A stretch of DNA of 33,333 nucleotides from Nitriliruptoraceae bacterium (GCA_007130695.1 SLRZ01000180.1:1-33333); one strand, 5' to 3'. Shown: positions 14,437 to 22,592, counted from the stretch's first letter. Program-made: numbers and translations. Notes: generated by a model from the letters alone, not told the origin.

Positions 14437-16296
14437 CTACCCAACCGGTCCTTCCGCGCTCATGTCCCGGCTCCGCGCGGCCTCGTGGCCGGGGGGCGAG
14501 CGCAGCGCATCCGGGAGCACCAGGGTGACCTCGGTCCCCCGGTCGGGGACGGAGACGGGTTCGATGGTCGCACCCAGCGTCTCGGCCAGCGCGGCCACCA
14601 GGGCGAGCCCCACCCCCAGGCCGCGGGTCTCGCGGCGCAGGACGTCACCTCCACGGTGGAAGGCCTCGAAGGCCAGCGAGAGGTCGCCGGGTTCCATACC
14701 GGGCCCGCGGTCGACCACCGTCAGGCGGACGTCGCGACCGATCGTGTCCACCCGCAGCTCGACCGGTTCGTGTGCGGGAGAGAACTTGGCCGCGTTGACC
14801 AGCAGGTGCCGCAGAATCTGTTCCACGCTCGCCACGTCGAGTTCGACGACGGGCTCTCCGGGGATCTGCACCGCCACGTCGCGACCATCGAGCTGTCCGT
14901 GCAACCCGGTGACGAGCCGTGTCACCAACGGGACCAGCGGCACCGGTTCCGGTGAGGGGGCCGCGGAGCGCCCCATGCGCTGGGCGGTCAGCTGCAACAG
15001 GTCCTCGACCACGCGACGAAGGTCGTCGGCGTTGGTCTCGAGCCGTGCCACCAGGGTGCGCCGCCGGGTGTCGTCGAGCTCATCCCAACGCTGCACCAGC
15101 AGGGAGCTCACGCCGCAGACCGACGTCAACGGGGTGCGCATCTCGTGCGACACGGTCGACAGGACATCGTCGCGGATGCGCTCGACCTCCGCGACCCGAC
15201 GCGCCGCCTCGACCTCGCGGATCGTCAGCAGCTCCCGCGCCTTGAGCCGGGCACGGTCGAGGGCCACGTCGAGGTGCACGGCGAGCACGCCGACGGCGTC
15301 GAGGTCACGGGCGCCGAACAGCAGGGCGTAGGGGTCGACCCGGACGACGAAGCACCCGCGCACGGTCGGGGCGACCAGCACGTGCCCGGAGCCGTCGGTC
15401 GCCGCGCGGACCTGCACCTGCCCCGCACTCTCACCGGCGTCCGGGGTCCAGACCGGAGACGCGCCGTCGGGCACGGCGACCACGACCTCGTCGCCGGCGA
15501 ACAGCCACGCCGCGGTGCCGCCCGCGAGCCGGGTGACGTGGGGCAGCAGTTCGCCGGCCAGCCGCTCGGGCTCGTCGATCTCGAACATGCGCCGCTCGGC
15601 GAGGGCCAACTGGTCGCGGTCCCGCCGCGCCCAGTGCCACCGCAGGGCCGCGGGCGGGACGAACCCCAGCAGCAGGAGGCCCACCGTGACCACGGCGAAG
15701 AGAAGGATCCCGGTGAGCGACTCGGCCTGCTGGTCCAGCGCACCCGCCAGGCCAGCGACGGGCAGCAGTGCTCCGAGCCCGGCGACGGCCGCCGCCATGA
15801 GCTGCGACCGTCGGCGGGCCACCGCGGCGGTCGCCCCCCGACCACCGCGCCACAGCCGTATCGCCGCCGTGCCGTGTCCGGCGACCCACAGCGCCAGGAA
15901 GACGGCGAGCCACGCCGAGGCCACCAGCCCGCTGAGGACCTCCAGCACGTACAACAGGGCGCCGGCGACCAGGACAGGCGTGGCCCACAGGGCCAGGCGC
16001 CAGATCCCGCGGGCCACCGGGTCGAACACGTCCGCGAAGCGGGTCACCAGCAGCGGGATCACCGCGAAGGCCGTCGCGGTGAGCAGGAGTACGGGCAGGC
16101 CGACGGCGGCGGGCAGGCCGGGCAGCTGCTCGACGCCGTGCAGGACGGCGGCCAGGGAGTAGACACCCAGCAACTGGGCCAGCTCCGTCGCTCCCGGCTG
16201 GCCGTCACGAACGTGGCGCCGAACGGCGACCGCGAGCAACGTGACGAAACCCGCGGCGGCGACCGCCGTCAGGATGAGATCGATCGCGTCGAGCAC
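14437..16296 (-). CDS. Membrane-bound sensor histidine kinase (orphan)
   Basis: 619 aa from GTG 16296, chosen because AGGGGAGGGG sits seven bases upstream; an in-frame GTG at 16371 would add 25 residues. The first ~240 residues hold seven or eight hydrophobic helices. They are followed by a short helix, then a roughly 130-residue GAF-like region (about 265-395) with a WLFAGDEVVVAVPDG strand pair. HisKA has its phospho-acceptor in STVSHEMRTPLTS. The HATPase_c domain shows the N box VNAAKF, G1 VDRGPGM and G2 RGLGVGLALVAALAE. It should autophosphorylate on His in response to a membrane or cytoplasmic cue. No response regulator lies next to it in the window, so its partner is elsewhere. Confidence 0.88.
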   Translation of the reverse strand: MLDAIDLILTAVAAAGFVTLLAVAVRRHVRDGQPGATELAQLLGVYSLAAVLHGVEQLPGLPAAVGLPVLLLTATAFAVIPLLVTRFADVFDPVARGIWRLALWATPVLVAGALLYVLEVLSGLVASAWLAVFLALWVAGHGTAAIRLWRGGRGATAAVARRRSQLMAAAVAGLGALLPVAGLAGALDQQAESLTGILLFAVVTVGLLLLGFVPPAALRWHWARRDRDQLALAERRMFEIDEPERLAGELLPHVTRLAGGTAAWLFAGDEVVVAVPDGASPVWTPDAGESAGQVQVRAATDGSGHVLVAPTVRGCFVVRVDPYALLFGARDLDAVGVLAVHLDVALDRARLKARELLTIREVEAARRVAEVERIRDDVLSTVSHEMRTPLTSVCGVSSLLVQRWDELDDTRRRTLVARLETNADDLRRVVEDLLQLTAQRMGRSAAPSPEPVPLVPLVTRLVTGLHGQLDGRDVAVQIPGEPVVELDVASVEQILRHLLVNAAKFSPAHEPVELRVDTIGRDVRLTVVDRGPGMEPGDLSLAFEAFHRGGDVLRRETRGLGVGLALVAALAETLGATIEPVSVPDRGTEVTLVLPDALRSPPGHEAARSRDMSAEGPVG

Positions 16297-16459
16297 GGCG
16301 CCGCCCCTCCCCTGGGCGCCACGCGACGCGGGCACCCCGTCCGGCACCAACGATACGGTGAACCCCCTCACAATGCACTAGTCCGATCGGCCTCGCCGCG
16401 GGCGACGAAGGTCCCGCCGGCGCCCGGCACGCCCACCGGACCTCGCCTGGCAAAGAGGC

Positions 16460-16496
16460 GGCGCCCGCCCCTCGCTCGCGCGAGTGGACGGGCGCC
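16460..16496 (-). terminator. Hairpin downstream of the 117-aa gene
   Basis: GGCGCCCG (16460-16467) pairs with CGGGCGCC (16489-16496), with a second stem CTCGC/GCGAG nested in the loop. It starts 17 bases beyond the stop of the gene at 16514 on the minus strand, and the minus-strand sequence after it contains CTCTTTG, a weak T-run. This reads as a rho-independent terminator. Confidence 0.55.
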
Positions 16497-16513
16497 GAGG
16501 GTGACGCGGCCGT

Positions 16514-16867
16514 TCAGGCGAACTGCTCGGTGGTCTCGGCGAACATGCCCATGAGGTCACCGAGGTCCTCCACGCTGCCGCCGTAGCAGTGTTCCCGCTG
16601 GTAGTCGTCGGCGACCATCTGGACCCGCGTGGTCAACCGGAGGAAGTCCGCCTCGTTCTCCACGGCCTCCAGCTCGTCGATCTCGCCCTGCACGACCCAC
16701 ATGCCGCCGTTCCGGGTGGCGGAGATGAAGGGCTGGTGCGAGGTGATCCGATGGTTCTTCTCCAGGTCGTCGAAGTAGGCGGCCGACTCGGCGAACACCT
16801 CGAGCGCCTTCCGCTCGCGGCCTCGGGCCGTCGCACCCCAGTGAAAGACGATCGCTCCCTTTGCCAT
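16514..16867 (-). CDS. Conserved-looking hypothetical protein (117 aa), possible ferredoxin-like alpha/beta barrel
   Basis: Starts at ATG 16867 with AGGGAG upstream. Predicted elements by eye: strand GAIVFHWG, long helix RERKALEVFAESAAYFDDLE, strands HQPFISATR and GGMWVVQGEI, and a second long helix through ENEADFLRLTTRVQMVADDY. This beta-alpha-beta-beta-alpha order suits a dimeric alpha/beta-barrel (ferredoxin-like) fold. It has one Cys (HCYGG) and an acidic C-terminus. I do not recognise a named family or function. It is followed by a good hairpin terminator and preceded by a hairpin and msrA, so it is probably its own unit or the distal gene behind msrA. Confidence 0.7.
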   Translation of the reverse strand: MAKGAIVFHWGATARGRERKALEVFAESAAYFDDLEKNHRITSHQPFISATRNGGMWVVQGEIDELEAVENEADFLRLTTRVQMVADDYQREHCYGGSVEDLGDLMGMFAETTEQFA

Positions 16868-16924
16868 GTGCGCTCCCTTTCGACGCTGGCCGTGTCCCGG
16901 CGCAGCACCTACGACGCTACGCCT

Positions 16925-16956
16925 GCCCGATGGCCGGGCCCATGGCCCCATCGGGC
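16925..16956 (-). terminator. Hairpin between msrA and the 117-aa gene
   Basis: GCCCGATGG (16925-16933) and CCATCGGGC (16948-16956) form a perfect 9-bp stem with a 14-base GC-rich loop. On the minus strand it lies 79 bases after the msrA stop and 58 bases before the start at 16867. It could terminate msrA or sit in the leader of the next gene. No T-run follows. Confidence 0.35.
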
Positions 16957-17034
16957 GGCCCCGCAGCGAAATGGCCCGTGCAATCGCGCCACCGGCCACC
17001 CGGACGCGCCCAACGCGCCAACGAGAGCACTGAC

Positions 17035-17691
17035 TTACGCGTAGGCCACCTGGCAGAAGCCGTGGTTGCAGTAGCCCCCGGGGTGTTTTGCGAGGTACTG
17101 CTGGTGGTAGTCCTCGGCGTAGCCCCAGGAGCGTGGCAGGCCGTCGACGAGTTCCTCGGGGTCGAGGACCTCGGTGACGACGGCCCCGTAACCGGCCTCG
17201 GCGAGCTGCTGCTGGTAGCGCTCCCGCGAGGCGACGGCGACGCGGTACTGCTCGTCGGTCGTGGGCAGGATCAGGGAGCGGTACTGGGTGCCGATGTCGT
17301 TGCCCTGCCCCATCGGCTGGGTCGGGTCGTGGTTCTCCCAGAAGGTGGCGAGCAGCGACTCGAGGTCCGCGGCCTGTGGGTCGTAGACCACCAGCGCGAC
17401 CTCGGCGTGACCGGTGCGGCCCGAACACGCCTCCTCGTAGGTGGGGTTGGGCGTGTAGCCCGCCGCGTAGCCGACCGCGGTGGTCCACACCCCCGGCAGG
17501 TCCCAGAAGAGCCGCTCGGCGCCCCAGAAGCAGCCCATGCCGAGCACGAGGACCTCGTGCCCCTCCGGCCACGGCGGCGAGAGCGGACGCGAGGTGACGT
17601 GGTGACGCTCCGGAGGGACGATCGCCTCCGCACGGCCGGGCAGCGCCTCCTCGGGTGAGACCATCTCGACCGGTCGTCGCGAGAACAGCAT
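17035..17691 (-). CDS. msrA: Peptide methionine sulfoxide reductase MsrA
   Basis: 218 aa from ATG 17691. [20 protein letters not shown] contains the GCFWGAE active-site motif with the catalytic Cys. Further family blocks are [52 protein letters not shown] and [20 protein letters not shown]. The C-terminal YCNHGFCQ supplies resolving cysteines. The enzyme reduces the S-epimer of methionine sulfoxide using thioredoxin-type reductant. About 40 residues precede the core, as in the long mycobacterial/E. coli-type MsrA. It lies 42 bp downstream of the M50 peptidase gene on the same strand and may be co-transcribed with it. Confidence 0.95.
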   Translation of the reverse strand: MLFSRRPVEMVSPEEALPGRAEAIVPPERHHVTSRPLSPPWPEGHEVLVLGMGCFWGAERLFWDLPGVWTTAVGYAAGYTPNPTYEEACSGRTGHAEVALVVYDPQAADLESLLATFWENHDPTQPMGQGNDIGTQYRSLILPTTDEQYRVAVASRERYQQQLAEAGYGAVVTEVLDPEELVDGLPRSWGYAEDYHQQYLAKHPGGYCNHGFCQVAYA

Positions 17692-17733
17692 CGGTGGGGC
17701 CTTTCGGGGGCGTGGGTGTCGAGGGTAGGAGGA

Positions 17734-18867
17734 TCAGGCGGCGTCGAGGTGGGCGAGCACGTCACTGGCCACGAGGATCGCCACGGGGCGCCCCTCGTGG
17801 CGCACGGCCAGGATGGAGTCGCGGGTGCGCCGGAAGTGGGGCAGGACCGTCACCAGCTCCGCGTCGGCGTCCACCACACCGACGACCGGGCGCATCGTCT
17901 CGGCGACCGTGACGTGTGCCCACGACCCGTGGGGCACCGAGGCGGCCTCGTCGGGCCCGAAGGTGCCCACGACGTCGCCGTAGCCGTCCAGCACGAGACC
18001 GGGCTGCTGACTGGACGTCACCGCCGCGACGACCGTGCCCACCATCGCGCGCCCCGGGACGTGGAAGGGCACGGCCCGTGACAGGTCCCGGGCCCGCAGC
18101 CCGGCCAGCTCCAGGCGCATGCCCGCATGGAGCACCCCCATCCTGGCGGCGACCGCCACGAACGCCCCCACCGCACTCACCCACAGCCAGGCGGGGTCCC
18201 CCGGGACCGGTCCGCCCGGCAACGCACCGAGGACGCCCGCCAGGACCATCGCCGCGCCGAGGGCCTGCCCCAGCAGGCCGGACAGCCGCAGTGCCCCCGA
18301 CGCGTCCCCGGTCAGCGCCCACGCCGCGGAGCGCACCAGCGCCCCGCCGTCCAGCGGGTGGCCGGGCAGGAGGTTGAAGACCCCCAGGGTGCCGTTGACG
18401 TAGGCGAGGAAGATCAGCGTGCCACCGGCCAGCGTGGTCGTCCCCACCGCGGTCCCGGCCAGCAGCAGGCCGCCGGCCAGCAGGAGGTTGACCAGGGGAC
18501 CCGCGACCGCCACGAGGGCCTCGTCGCGCGGGTCGTCCGGCTCACGGCCGAGCTGCGTCATCCCGCCGAGGTGGAGCACGGACACCGAGGTGACCGGCAG
18601 CCGGAGCGCCCGGGCGACCAGCGCATGCGCCAGCTCGTGGGCGATCACACTGACCAGGAACGCCGCGCACGTCAGTGTGGTGACGGTCGGCGCCAACCAC
18701 CACGAACGCCAGGTCAGACCGGGTGCGAGCTGCGCGTGCAGCAGCAGCCACAGGGCCGTGAGCGTGACCAGCGCGGAGCCGCGCACCTGGACCGGCACGC
18801 CGAAGACACGGGCGATCCGCCACCCGCGCGGCGGCGGTGCGGTGCGGGAGTGCTCGACGGCGGCCAC
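17734..18867 (-). CDS. Site-2-protease-like M50 membrane metallopeptidase with CBS-like C-terminal region
   Basis: 377 aa from GTG 18867; the ribosome-binding site is weak. After a short cytoplasmic start (RIARVFGVPVQVRGSALVTL) come about six membrane helices. SVIAHELAHALVARAL carries the HExxH-type zinc site (HELAH), and VFNLLPGHPLDGGALV is the second zinc-ligand motif (N/D-x-x-P-x-x-x-x-DGG). VAVAGPLVNLLLAGGLL is the intervening helix. The C-terminal ~110 residues resemble a CBS pair: VVAAVTSSQQPGLVLDGYGD and the final RDSILAVRHEGRPVAILVAS. The family is Rip3/SpoIVFB-like and cuts transmembrane segments such as anti-sigma factors; CBS domains often sense adenine nucleotides. No obvious substrate gene is adjacent. 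Confidence 0.88.
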   Translation of the reverse strand: MAAVEHSRTAPPPRGWRIARVFGVPVQVRGSALVTLTALWLLLHAQLAPGLTWRSWWLAPTVTTLTCAAFLVSVIAHELAHALVARALRLPVTSVSVLHLGGMTQLGREPDDPRDEALVAVAGPLVNLLLAGGLLLAGTAVGTTTLAGGTLIFLAYVNGTLGVFNLLPGHPLDGGALVRSAAWALTGDASGALRLSGLLGQALGAAMVLAGVLGALPGGPVPGDPAWLWVSAVGAFVAVAARMGVLHAGMRLELAGLRARDLSRAVPFHVPGRAMVGTVVAAVTSSQQPGLVLDGYGDVVGTFGPDEAASVPHGSWAHVTVAETMRPVVGVVDADAELVTVLPHFRRTRDSILAVRHEGRPVAILVASDVLAHLDAA

Positions 18868-18974
18868 GACGTCGATGCTACACCTCGTCCCTCGGGGCCC
18901 ACGGCGCGGGAGGGCGGGGGGTGACACGAGTAGGCTCGCCCGCGCCCCGTGGACGCCCCGAGGACGAAGGCCCC

Positions 18975-20114
18975 GTGTTGCCGGAGCTCCCCGACGCCTC
19001 CCCGGCCGTCGGCCTGACCGCCCTGACGGCCCTGGACCACGCGCGGACCCCGGCCTCCTCACACCGGCCGGCGGCCGGCGCCGGACTCGTCGCGCTCCTC
19101 GACGCCGCGCCCCAGCTGCGACGCGACATCGTCGACTCGGGCAGCCCGCTGGGTGTCGCCCGCCGTGACCTCGCGACCTGGTCCTACCCCACCAGCTTCG
19201 CCTTCGGCGGTGCCGTGCGCACCCCACTGCCCTCGGTCCGGCTCGAGAGCCGCATGCTGGTCGTGCAGTGGGCGGATCCCCAGGGGGTGACGCGCACCCT
19301 GTTGTGGGAACCCGCCGACCACGAGCGGGCGGGCTTCACCCCCTACTACGCGCGCCGGCGCGCCGGGCTCGGGCGCTCAGGGCCCGCGCGCACGGTGGTC
19401 CACGGCACCGTGCCAGGCCATCTACGGGCCCTGGGGATCGATCCCGGTGACGTCGACTACCTCGCCTTCGCCCATCTGCAGACCCAGGACGTTCGGCGGC
19501 TGCTCGGCACGACGGCGCCGGCACCGGACCTCGCGGACCACGACACCCCGCTGGAGGGCTGGTTCCCGAACGCCACGCTGCTGGTCGCCCGGCAGGAGTG
19601 GGAGGCACTCGCGCGACTCCACCCGTTGCAGGCGCCCTGGTACCAGCCCCGCACGTTCACCAGCCTGCCCGGGGACCGGGTGGGACTGCTCGACGGCGAC
19701 CGGCTCCTCGGCCCGGGGGTCGCGTTGATCGCCACCCCGGGGCGGACCGGGGGGCATACCAGTCTCGTCCTGGCCACCGAGGCGGGCGTGTGGGTGTGCT
19801 CGGGCAACGGGGTCGCGGCCGACGCGTGGGCACCCCGGGCCTCCCGGCTGCCCGGTCTGCGCGCCTGGTCGCTCTCCTGGGGCCAGGAGGTGGCTCCAGT
19901 GACGGACGGCAGCGAGTTCGCCGCCTGGCAGTACGACGCCATGATGCTCGAGGGGGCGCTGGCGGACCCCGTGCCCTCGGCGCCGTTCCCCCAGTGTCTT
20001 CCGACGGCGGAGCTCGCGGCGGGCCGGCGCTCACCGGGGCTCGGCGCGGCCCACCGCCAGCCCGGGCCGTCCCACGGCCGCATCCACGGGAGTTCGCCGG
20101 TCGCCTCGGCCTGA
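18975..20114 (+). CDS. Metallo-beta-lactamase-fold protein lacking most metal ligands
   Basis: 379 aa from GTG 18975 (TTG 18978 is equally in frame); GACGAAGG lies just upstream. GDVDYLAFAHLQTQDVRRLL corresponds to the MBL strand plus HxHxDH motif but reads H167-L-Q-T-Q-D172, keeping only the first His. WFPNATLLVARQEWEAL is the typical second-half segment of lactonase-like MBLs. ATPGRTGGHTSLVLA corresponds to TPGHTPGHxSLL with Arg replacing the ligand His. VCSGNGVAAD replaces the metal-bridging GD. The fold is recognisable, but zinc-dependent hydrolysis is unlikely. A ~110-residue N-terminal extension and a low-complexity tail surround it. It could be a binding or regulatory protein. It is divergent from the M50 protease. 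Confidence 0.6.
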   Translation: MLPELPDASPAVGLTALTALDHARTPASSHRPAAGAGLVALLDAAPQLRRDIVDSGSPLGVARRDLATWSYPTSFAFGGAVRTPLPSVRLESRMLVVQWADPQGVTRTLLWEPADHERAGFTPYYARRRAGLGRSGPARTVVHGTVPGHLRALGIDPGDVDYLAFAHLQTQDVRRLLGTTAPAPDLADHDTPLEGWFPNATLLVARQEWEALARLHPLQAPWYQPRTFTSLPGDRVGLLDGDRLLGPGVALIATPGRTGGHTSLVLATEAGVWVCSGNGVAADAWAPRASRLPGLRAWSLSWGQEVAPVTDGSEFAAWQYDAMMLEGALADPVPSAPFPQCLPTAELAAGRRSPGLGAAHRQPGPSHGRIHGSSPVASA

Positions 20115-20146
20115 CGGCCCGCCCGTGCCCGGAGCCCGGGACCGGA

Positions 20147-20217
20147 CCTTCGTGACCAGACCCTTCGTGACCAGGCGACATGGCCCGTTCGTGTCACTCT
20201 CCGTCCGATCGGTCACG
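20147..20217 (+). repeat. CGTGACC repeat cluster upstream of the M15 peptidase lipoprotein
   Basis: CCTTCGTGACCAG occurs twice in tandem (20147-20159 and 20162-20174, period 15 bp). TTCGTGTCAC follows at 20188 as a degenerate copy, and GGTCACG at 20211-20217 is the same core inverted. The cluster lies 60-130 bp before ATG 20279, where promoter control is expected. No known consensus fits confidently. Confidence 0.4.
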
Positions 20218-20278
20218 CACCGTTACCTTCTGCCCCCGTGCGCGTTGAGGTCCACGAGCGATCCAGGAGCCCAGACGA

Positions 20279-21604
20279 ATGCCAACCCTGCCGGCGATGG
20301 TGGCACGCCCCTCGTGGCGCGTGGTCTCGCTCGGCGCGGCGATGCTCCTGCTGCTGACCACCTGCGGCGGCACCAGTGCGGAGCGCTCCTCGTCGCTGGC
20401 CGCCCAGCCCCTGGCCGCCGACCGCGGCGGGACCGAGGCCCCTCCGACCACGACCGAGGCCGGCTCCGTCCTTCCGGACATCCAGGCCCCGGGTACCAGG
20501 ATCGAGCCCACCGGCGACGCGCTGGACACCGACGCCACCGGCGACGAGCAGCCGCGCCGCGCCCCCGCCCCCCGGCAGGTCGTCTCGCCCAACCCGCTGT
20601 CCGACGAGGTGGAACTGTTCGAGCCGGACCTGATCGTCCGGTCCGCGGACGGGAAGAACGTCTCCCAGGGCGACATCGACGGGGCGCAGTACGCCACCGG
20701 CGTCCGCGAACTGTCCGCCTCCACCACCGATGAGGAGGGCGCGGCCCACGACCTCGAGCTGATGGCCGTGGAACCCACCGGCTTCCGCCCGGTCACGCCG
20801 GAGGTCACCGCCCAGAGTCCCGAGGTCTGGCAGCGCCTGGACGAGGGCGACGTGCTGGTCCGCCACGATGTGGCCCACGAGCTCGGTCTCGAACTGGGTG
20901 AGACCATGGTCCTCGAGGGCGAGGGCGGCCGCATGACCGTGCGCATCGGGGCGCTGGCCGCCAACGGTGCGCCGCCCTTCGCGGACGTCATCGTGCCCTT
21001 CGAGGTCGCCGCCATGCTGGGGGCTCCCGGGCTCAACGCCCTGGTCGTCTCCGCTGCGGACGACCCCGAGGCCGTGGCCGACGGTCTCGAGGACCTCGGC
21101 GAGGTCGAGATCATCCGCCCCCCGGAGCCCGAGCGGACCACCAGCAAGCCCACCTCCGGCCCCGTGGAGCTCGAGCCCTTCACCTACACCTCCCGCGGTG
21201 ACGGCACCATCGCCGTCCACGGCGACTGGGTCGAGCGCAACATCGTGCCCGTCGACATCCCCGGGATGGGCACCACCCGGTGCCACCGTGCGATGGTTCC
21301 CCAGCTCTACGCCGCACTGCAGGAGATCATCGACGAGGGCCTGTACAACCACTTCAAGCCCGAGCAGTTCGGTGGGTGCTGGGTCCCGCGTCACATCCTC
21401 TGGAACCCCGACCGCGGCCTGTCGATGCACGCCTGGGGTCTGGCGATCGACTTCAACGTCCAGGACAACTGGTTCGGCGAGGAGCCCCAGATGGATCCCC
21501 GCATCGTGGCGATCTTCGAGAAGTGGGGCTTCGAGTGGGGCGGGCACTGGTCCACCCCCGACGGGATGCACTTCGAACTCGAGCGCTTCGTCGAGGTCCC
21601 CTGA
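20279..21604 (+). CDS. Putative lipoprotein D-alanyl-D-alanine carboxypeptidase (M15) with MacB/FtsX-like domain
   Basis: 441 aa from ATG 20279, with AGGAG nine bases upstream. A signal peptide (VVSLGAAMLLLLTTC) ends in a lipobox-like LTTC with C29; Thr at -1 is unusual. A Pro/Thr/Asp-rich stalk follows. About 115-275 resembles the extracytoplasmic MacB_PCD domain of FtsX/LolE permeases: SPEVWQRLDEGDVLVRHDVA, ELGLELGETMVLEG, ADVIVPFEVAAMLGA and NALVVSAADDPEAV. The C-terminal ~115 residues are an M15 zinc peptidase (VanY/peptidase_M15_4), with SMHAWGLAIDFN giving H384 and D391, and GMHFE giving H431. It should trim or cross-check peptidoglycan stem peptides at the outer face of the membrane. 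The permease-like domain in a peptidase is unusual. Confidence 0.82.
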   Translation: MPTLPAMVARPSWRVVSLGAAMLLLLTTCGGTSAERSSSLAAQPLAADRGGTEAPPTTTEAGSVLPDIQAPGTRIEPTGDALDTDATGDEQPRRAPAPRQVVSPNPLSDEVELFEPDLIVRSADGKNVSQGDIDGAQYATGVRELSASTTDEEGAAHDLELMAVEPTGFRPVTPEVTAQSPEVWQRLDEGDVLVRHDVAHELGLELGETMVLEGEGGRMTVRIGALAANGAPPFADVIVPFEVAAMLGAPGLNALVVSAADDPEAVADGLEDLGEVEIIRPPEPERTTSKPTSGPVELEPFTYTSRGDGTIAVHGDWVERNIVPVDIPGMGTTRCHRAMVPQLYAALQEIIDEGLYNHFKPEQFGGCWVPRHILWNPDRGLSMHAWGLAIDFNVQDNWFGEEPQMDPRIVAIFEKWGFEWGGHWSTPDGMHFELERFVEVP

Positions 21605-21688
21605 TCCACCGACGCGACCGGCTTCCTGCGCCGCCGGGCGCTCGCCTACGATCGCCACGCCCGATGCCGCCGCCCTCGAAGGCGTTGT

Positions 21689-22294
21689 ATGCCCACGCTC
21701 GTCCTCGTCCGTCACGGCCAGTCGCTGTGGAACCTCGAGAACCGGTTCACCGGCTGGGTCGACGTTCCCCTGACCCCCGAGGGTGAGGCCGAGGCCCGCC
21801 GTGCGGGTGAGCGGGTGTCGGGGATGTCCTTCGACGTCGCCTACACCTCCACGCTCGTGCGGGCCCAGGACACCCTGCGCCTGATGAGCGAGACCGCCGG
21901 GCTGGACCTGCCGGTGATCCGGGACCAGGCGCTCAACGAGCGCCACTACGGCGACCTGCAGGGGCTGAACAAGGCCGAGACCGCCGAGCGCTACGGCGAC
22001 GAGCAGGTGCACATCTGGCGCCGGTCCTTCGCGACCCCGCCCCCGAACGGCGAGGCGCTCAAGCACACCGCCGAGCGCACGCTGCCGTTCTTCGAGCGGG
22101 CCATCCTCGGCGACATCAAGCTGGGCAAGGACGTCCTGGTGGTCGCGCACGGCAACTCCAACCGCTCGATCGTGATGGAGCTCGACCAGTTGGGCGAGGA
22201 CGAGGTGATGGAGGTCGAACTGGCCACCGGCATCCCGCTGGTCTACGACCTCGACGTCGACGGCACCGTCCGCGGCAAGCACACGCTCGAATAG
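21689..22294 (+). CDS. gpmA: 2,3-bisphosphoglycerate-dependent phosphoglycerate mutase
   Basis: 201 aa from ATG 21689. VLVRHGQSLWNLENRFTGW holds the RHG phosphohistidine motif plus the NxxxRFTGW block specific to cofactor-dependent phosphoglycerate mutase. TSTLVRAQDTLRL is next, then LNERHYGDLQGLNKAET with the active-site ERHYG. VVAHGNSNRSIVMEL gives the second catalytic His. It interconverts 3- and 2-phosphoglycerate in glycolysis. At 201 aa it is about 45 residues shorter than the ~249-residue E. coli GpmA, chiefly in the insert after WRRSFATPPP, as in short bacterial forms. A GC hairpin follows the stop. Confidence 0.92.
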   Translation: MPTLVLVRHGQSLWNLENRFTGWVDVPLTPEGEAEARRAGERVSGMSFDVAYTSTLVRAQDTLRLMSETAGLDLPVIRDQALNERHYGDLQGLNKAETAERYGDEQVHIWRRSFATPPPNGEALKHTAERTLPFFERAILGDIKLGKDVLVVAHGNSNRSIVMELDQLGEDEVMEVELATGIPLVYDLDVDGTVRGKHTLE

Positions 22295-22298
22295 CACC

Positions 22299-22321
22299 CC
22301 GGCCCCACGGACGGGGGCCGG
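22299..22321 (+). terminator. Terminator-like hairpin after phosphoglycerate mutase
   Basis: CCGGCCCC (22299-22306) pairs perfectly with GGGGCCGG (22314-22321) around a 7-base loop, starting five bases after the gpmA stop. No T-run follows; this form is common for actinobacterial terminators. Confidence 0.5.
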
Positions 22322-22460
22322 CTGCGGCGTCCGTTGCGGCCAGGGCCTGCAGACCCAGTGCGAGACCACCCAGGTGCGCGAGCAGCACATGGGCAAGGGC
22401 GGCACCGTCGCGGTGCTCGGACTGGGGCCCATCGGCGTCAAGGTGCTCCTGCAGCCGTGA
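22320..22460 (+). pseudogene. Relic of zinc-dependent alcohol dehydrogenase with internal deletion
   Basis: A short open frame without a start reads GLQTQCETTQVREQHMGKG directly followed by GGTVAVLGLGPIGVKVLLQP and a TGA. In medium-chain zinc ADHs of the formaldehyde-dehydrogenase-like type, the first stretch lies at the structural zinc site. The second is the Rossmann GxGPxG nucleotide loop, some 60-80 residues later in the intact protein. Here they are joined, so the intervening catalytic-zinc region has been deleted and both ends are missing. The preceding terminator and the intact hemQ gene downstream show it is not part of a working operon. The identification is by eye from these two motifs. 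Confidence 0.6.
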
Positions 22461-22592
22461 GCCGGCGGCGGGTCGGCCCCCGGACCCCACGGTCAACGCT
22501 CCCCCACCACGGGTCCCACTGCCGACGAGGCGGGGCCCGCCGCTACCCTCACGGTGTTCACGACGCGTCTTCGCCGACGAGGAGCTTTCGTC

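Noticed and set aside
15145-16554. 469-aa plus-strand frame opposite the histidine kinase
   Set aside because: Gln/Arg/Gly-rich shadow of the kinase's reverse strand.
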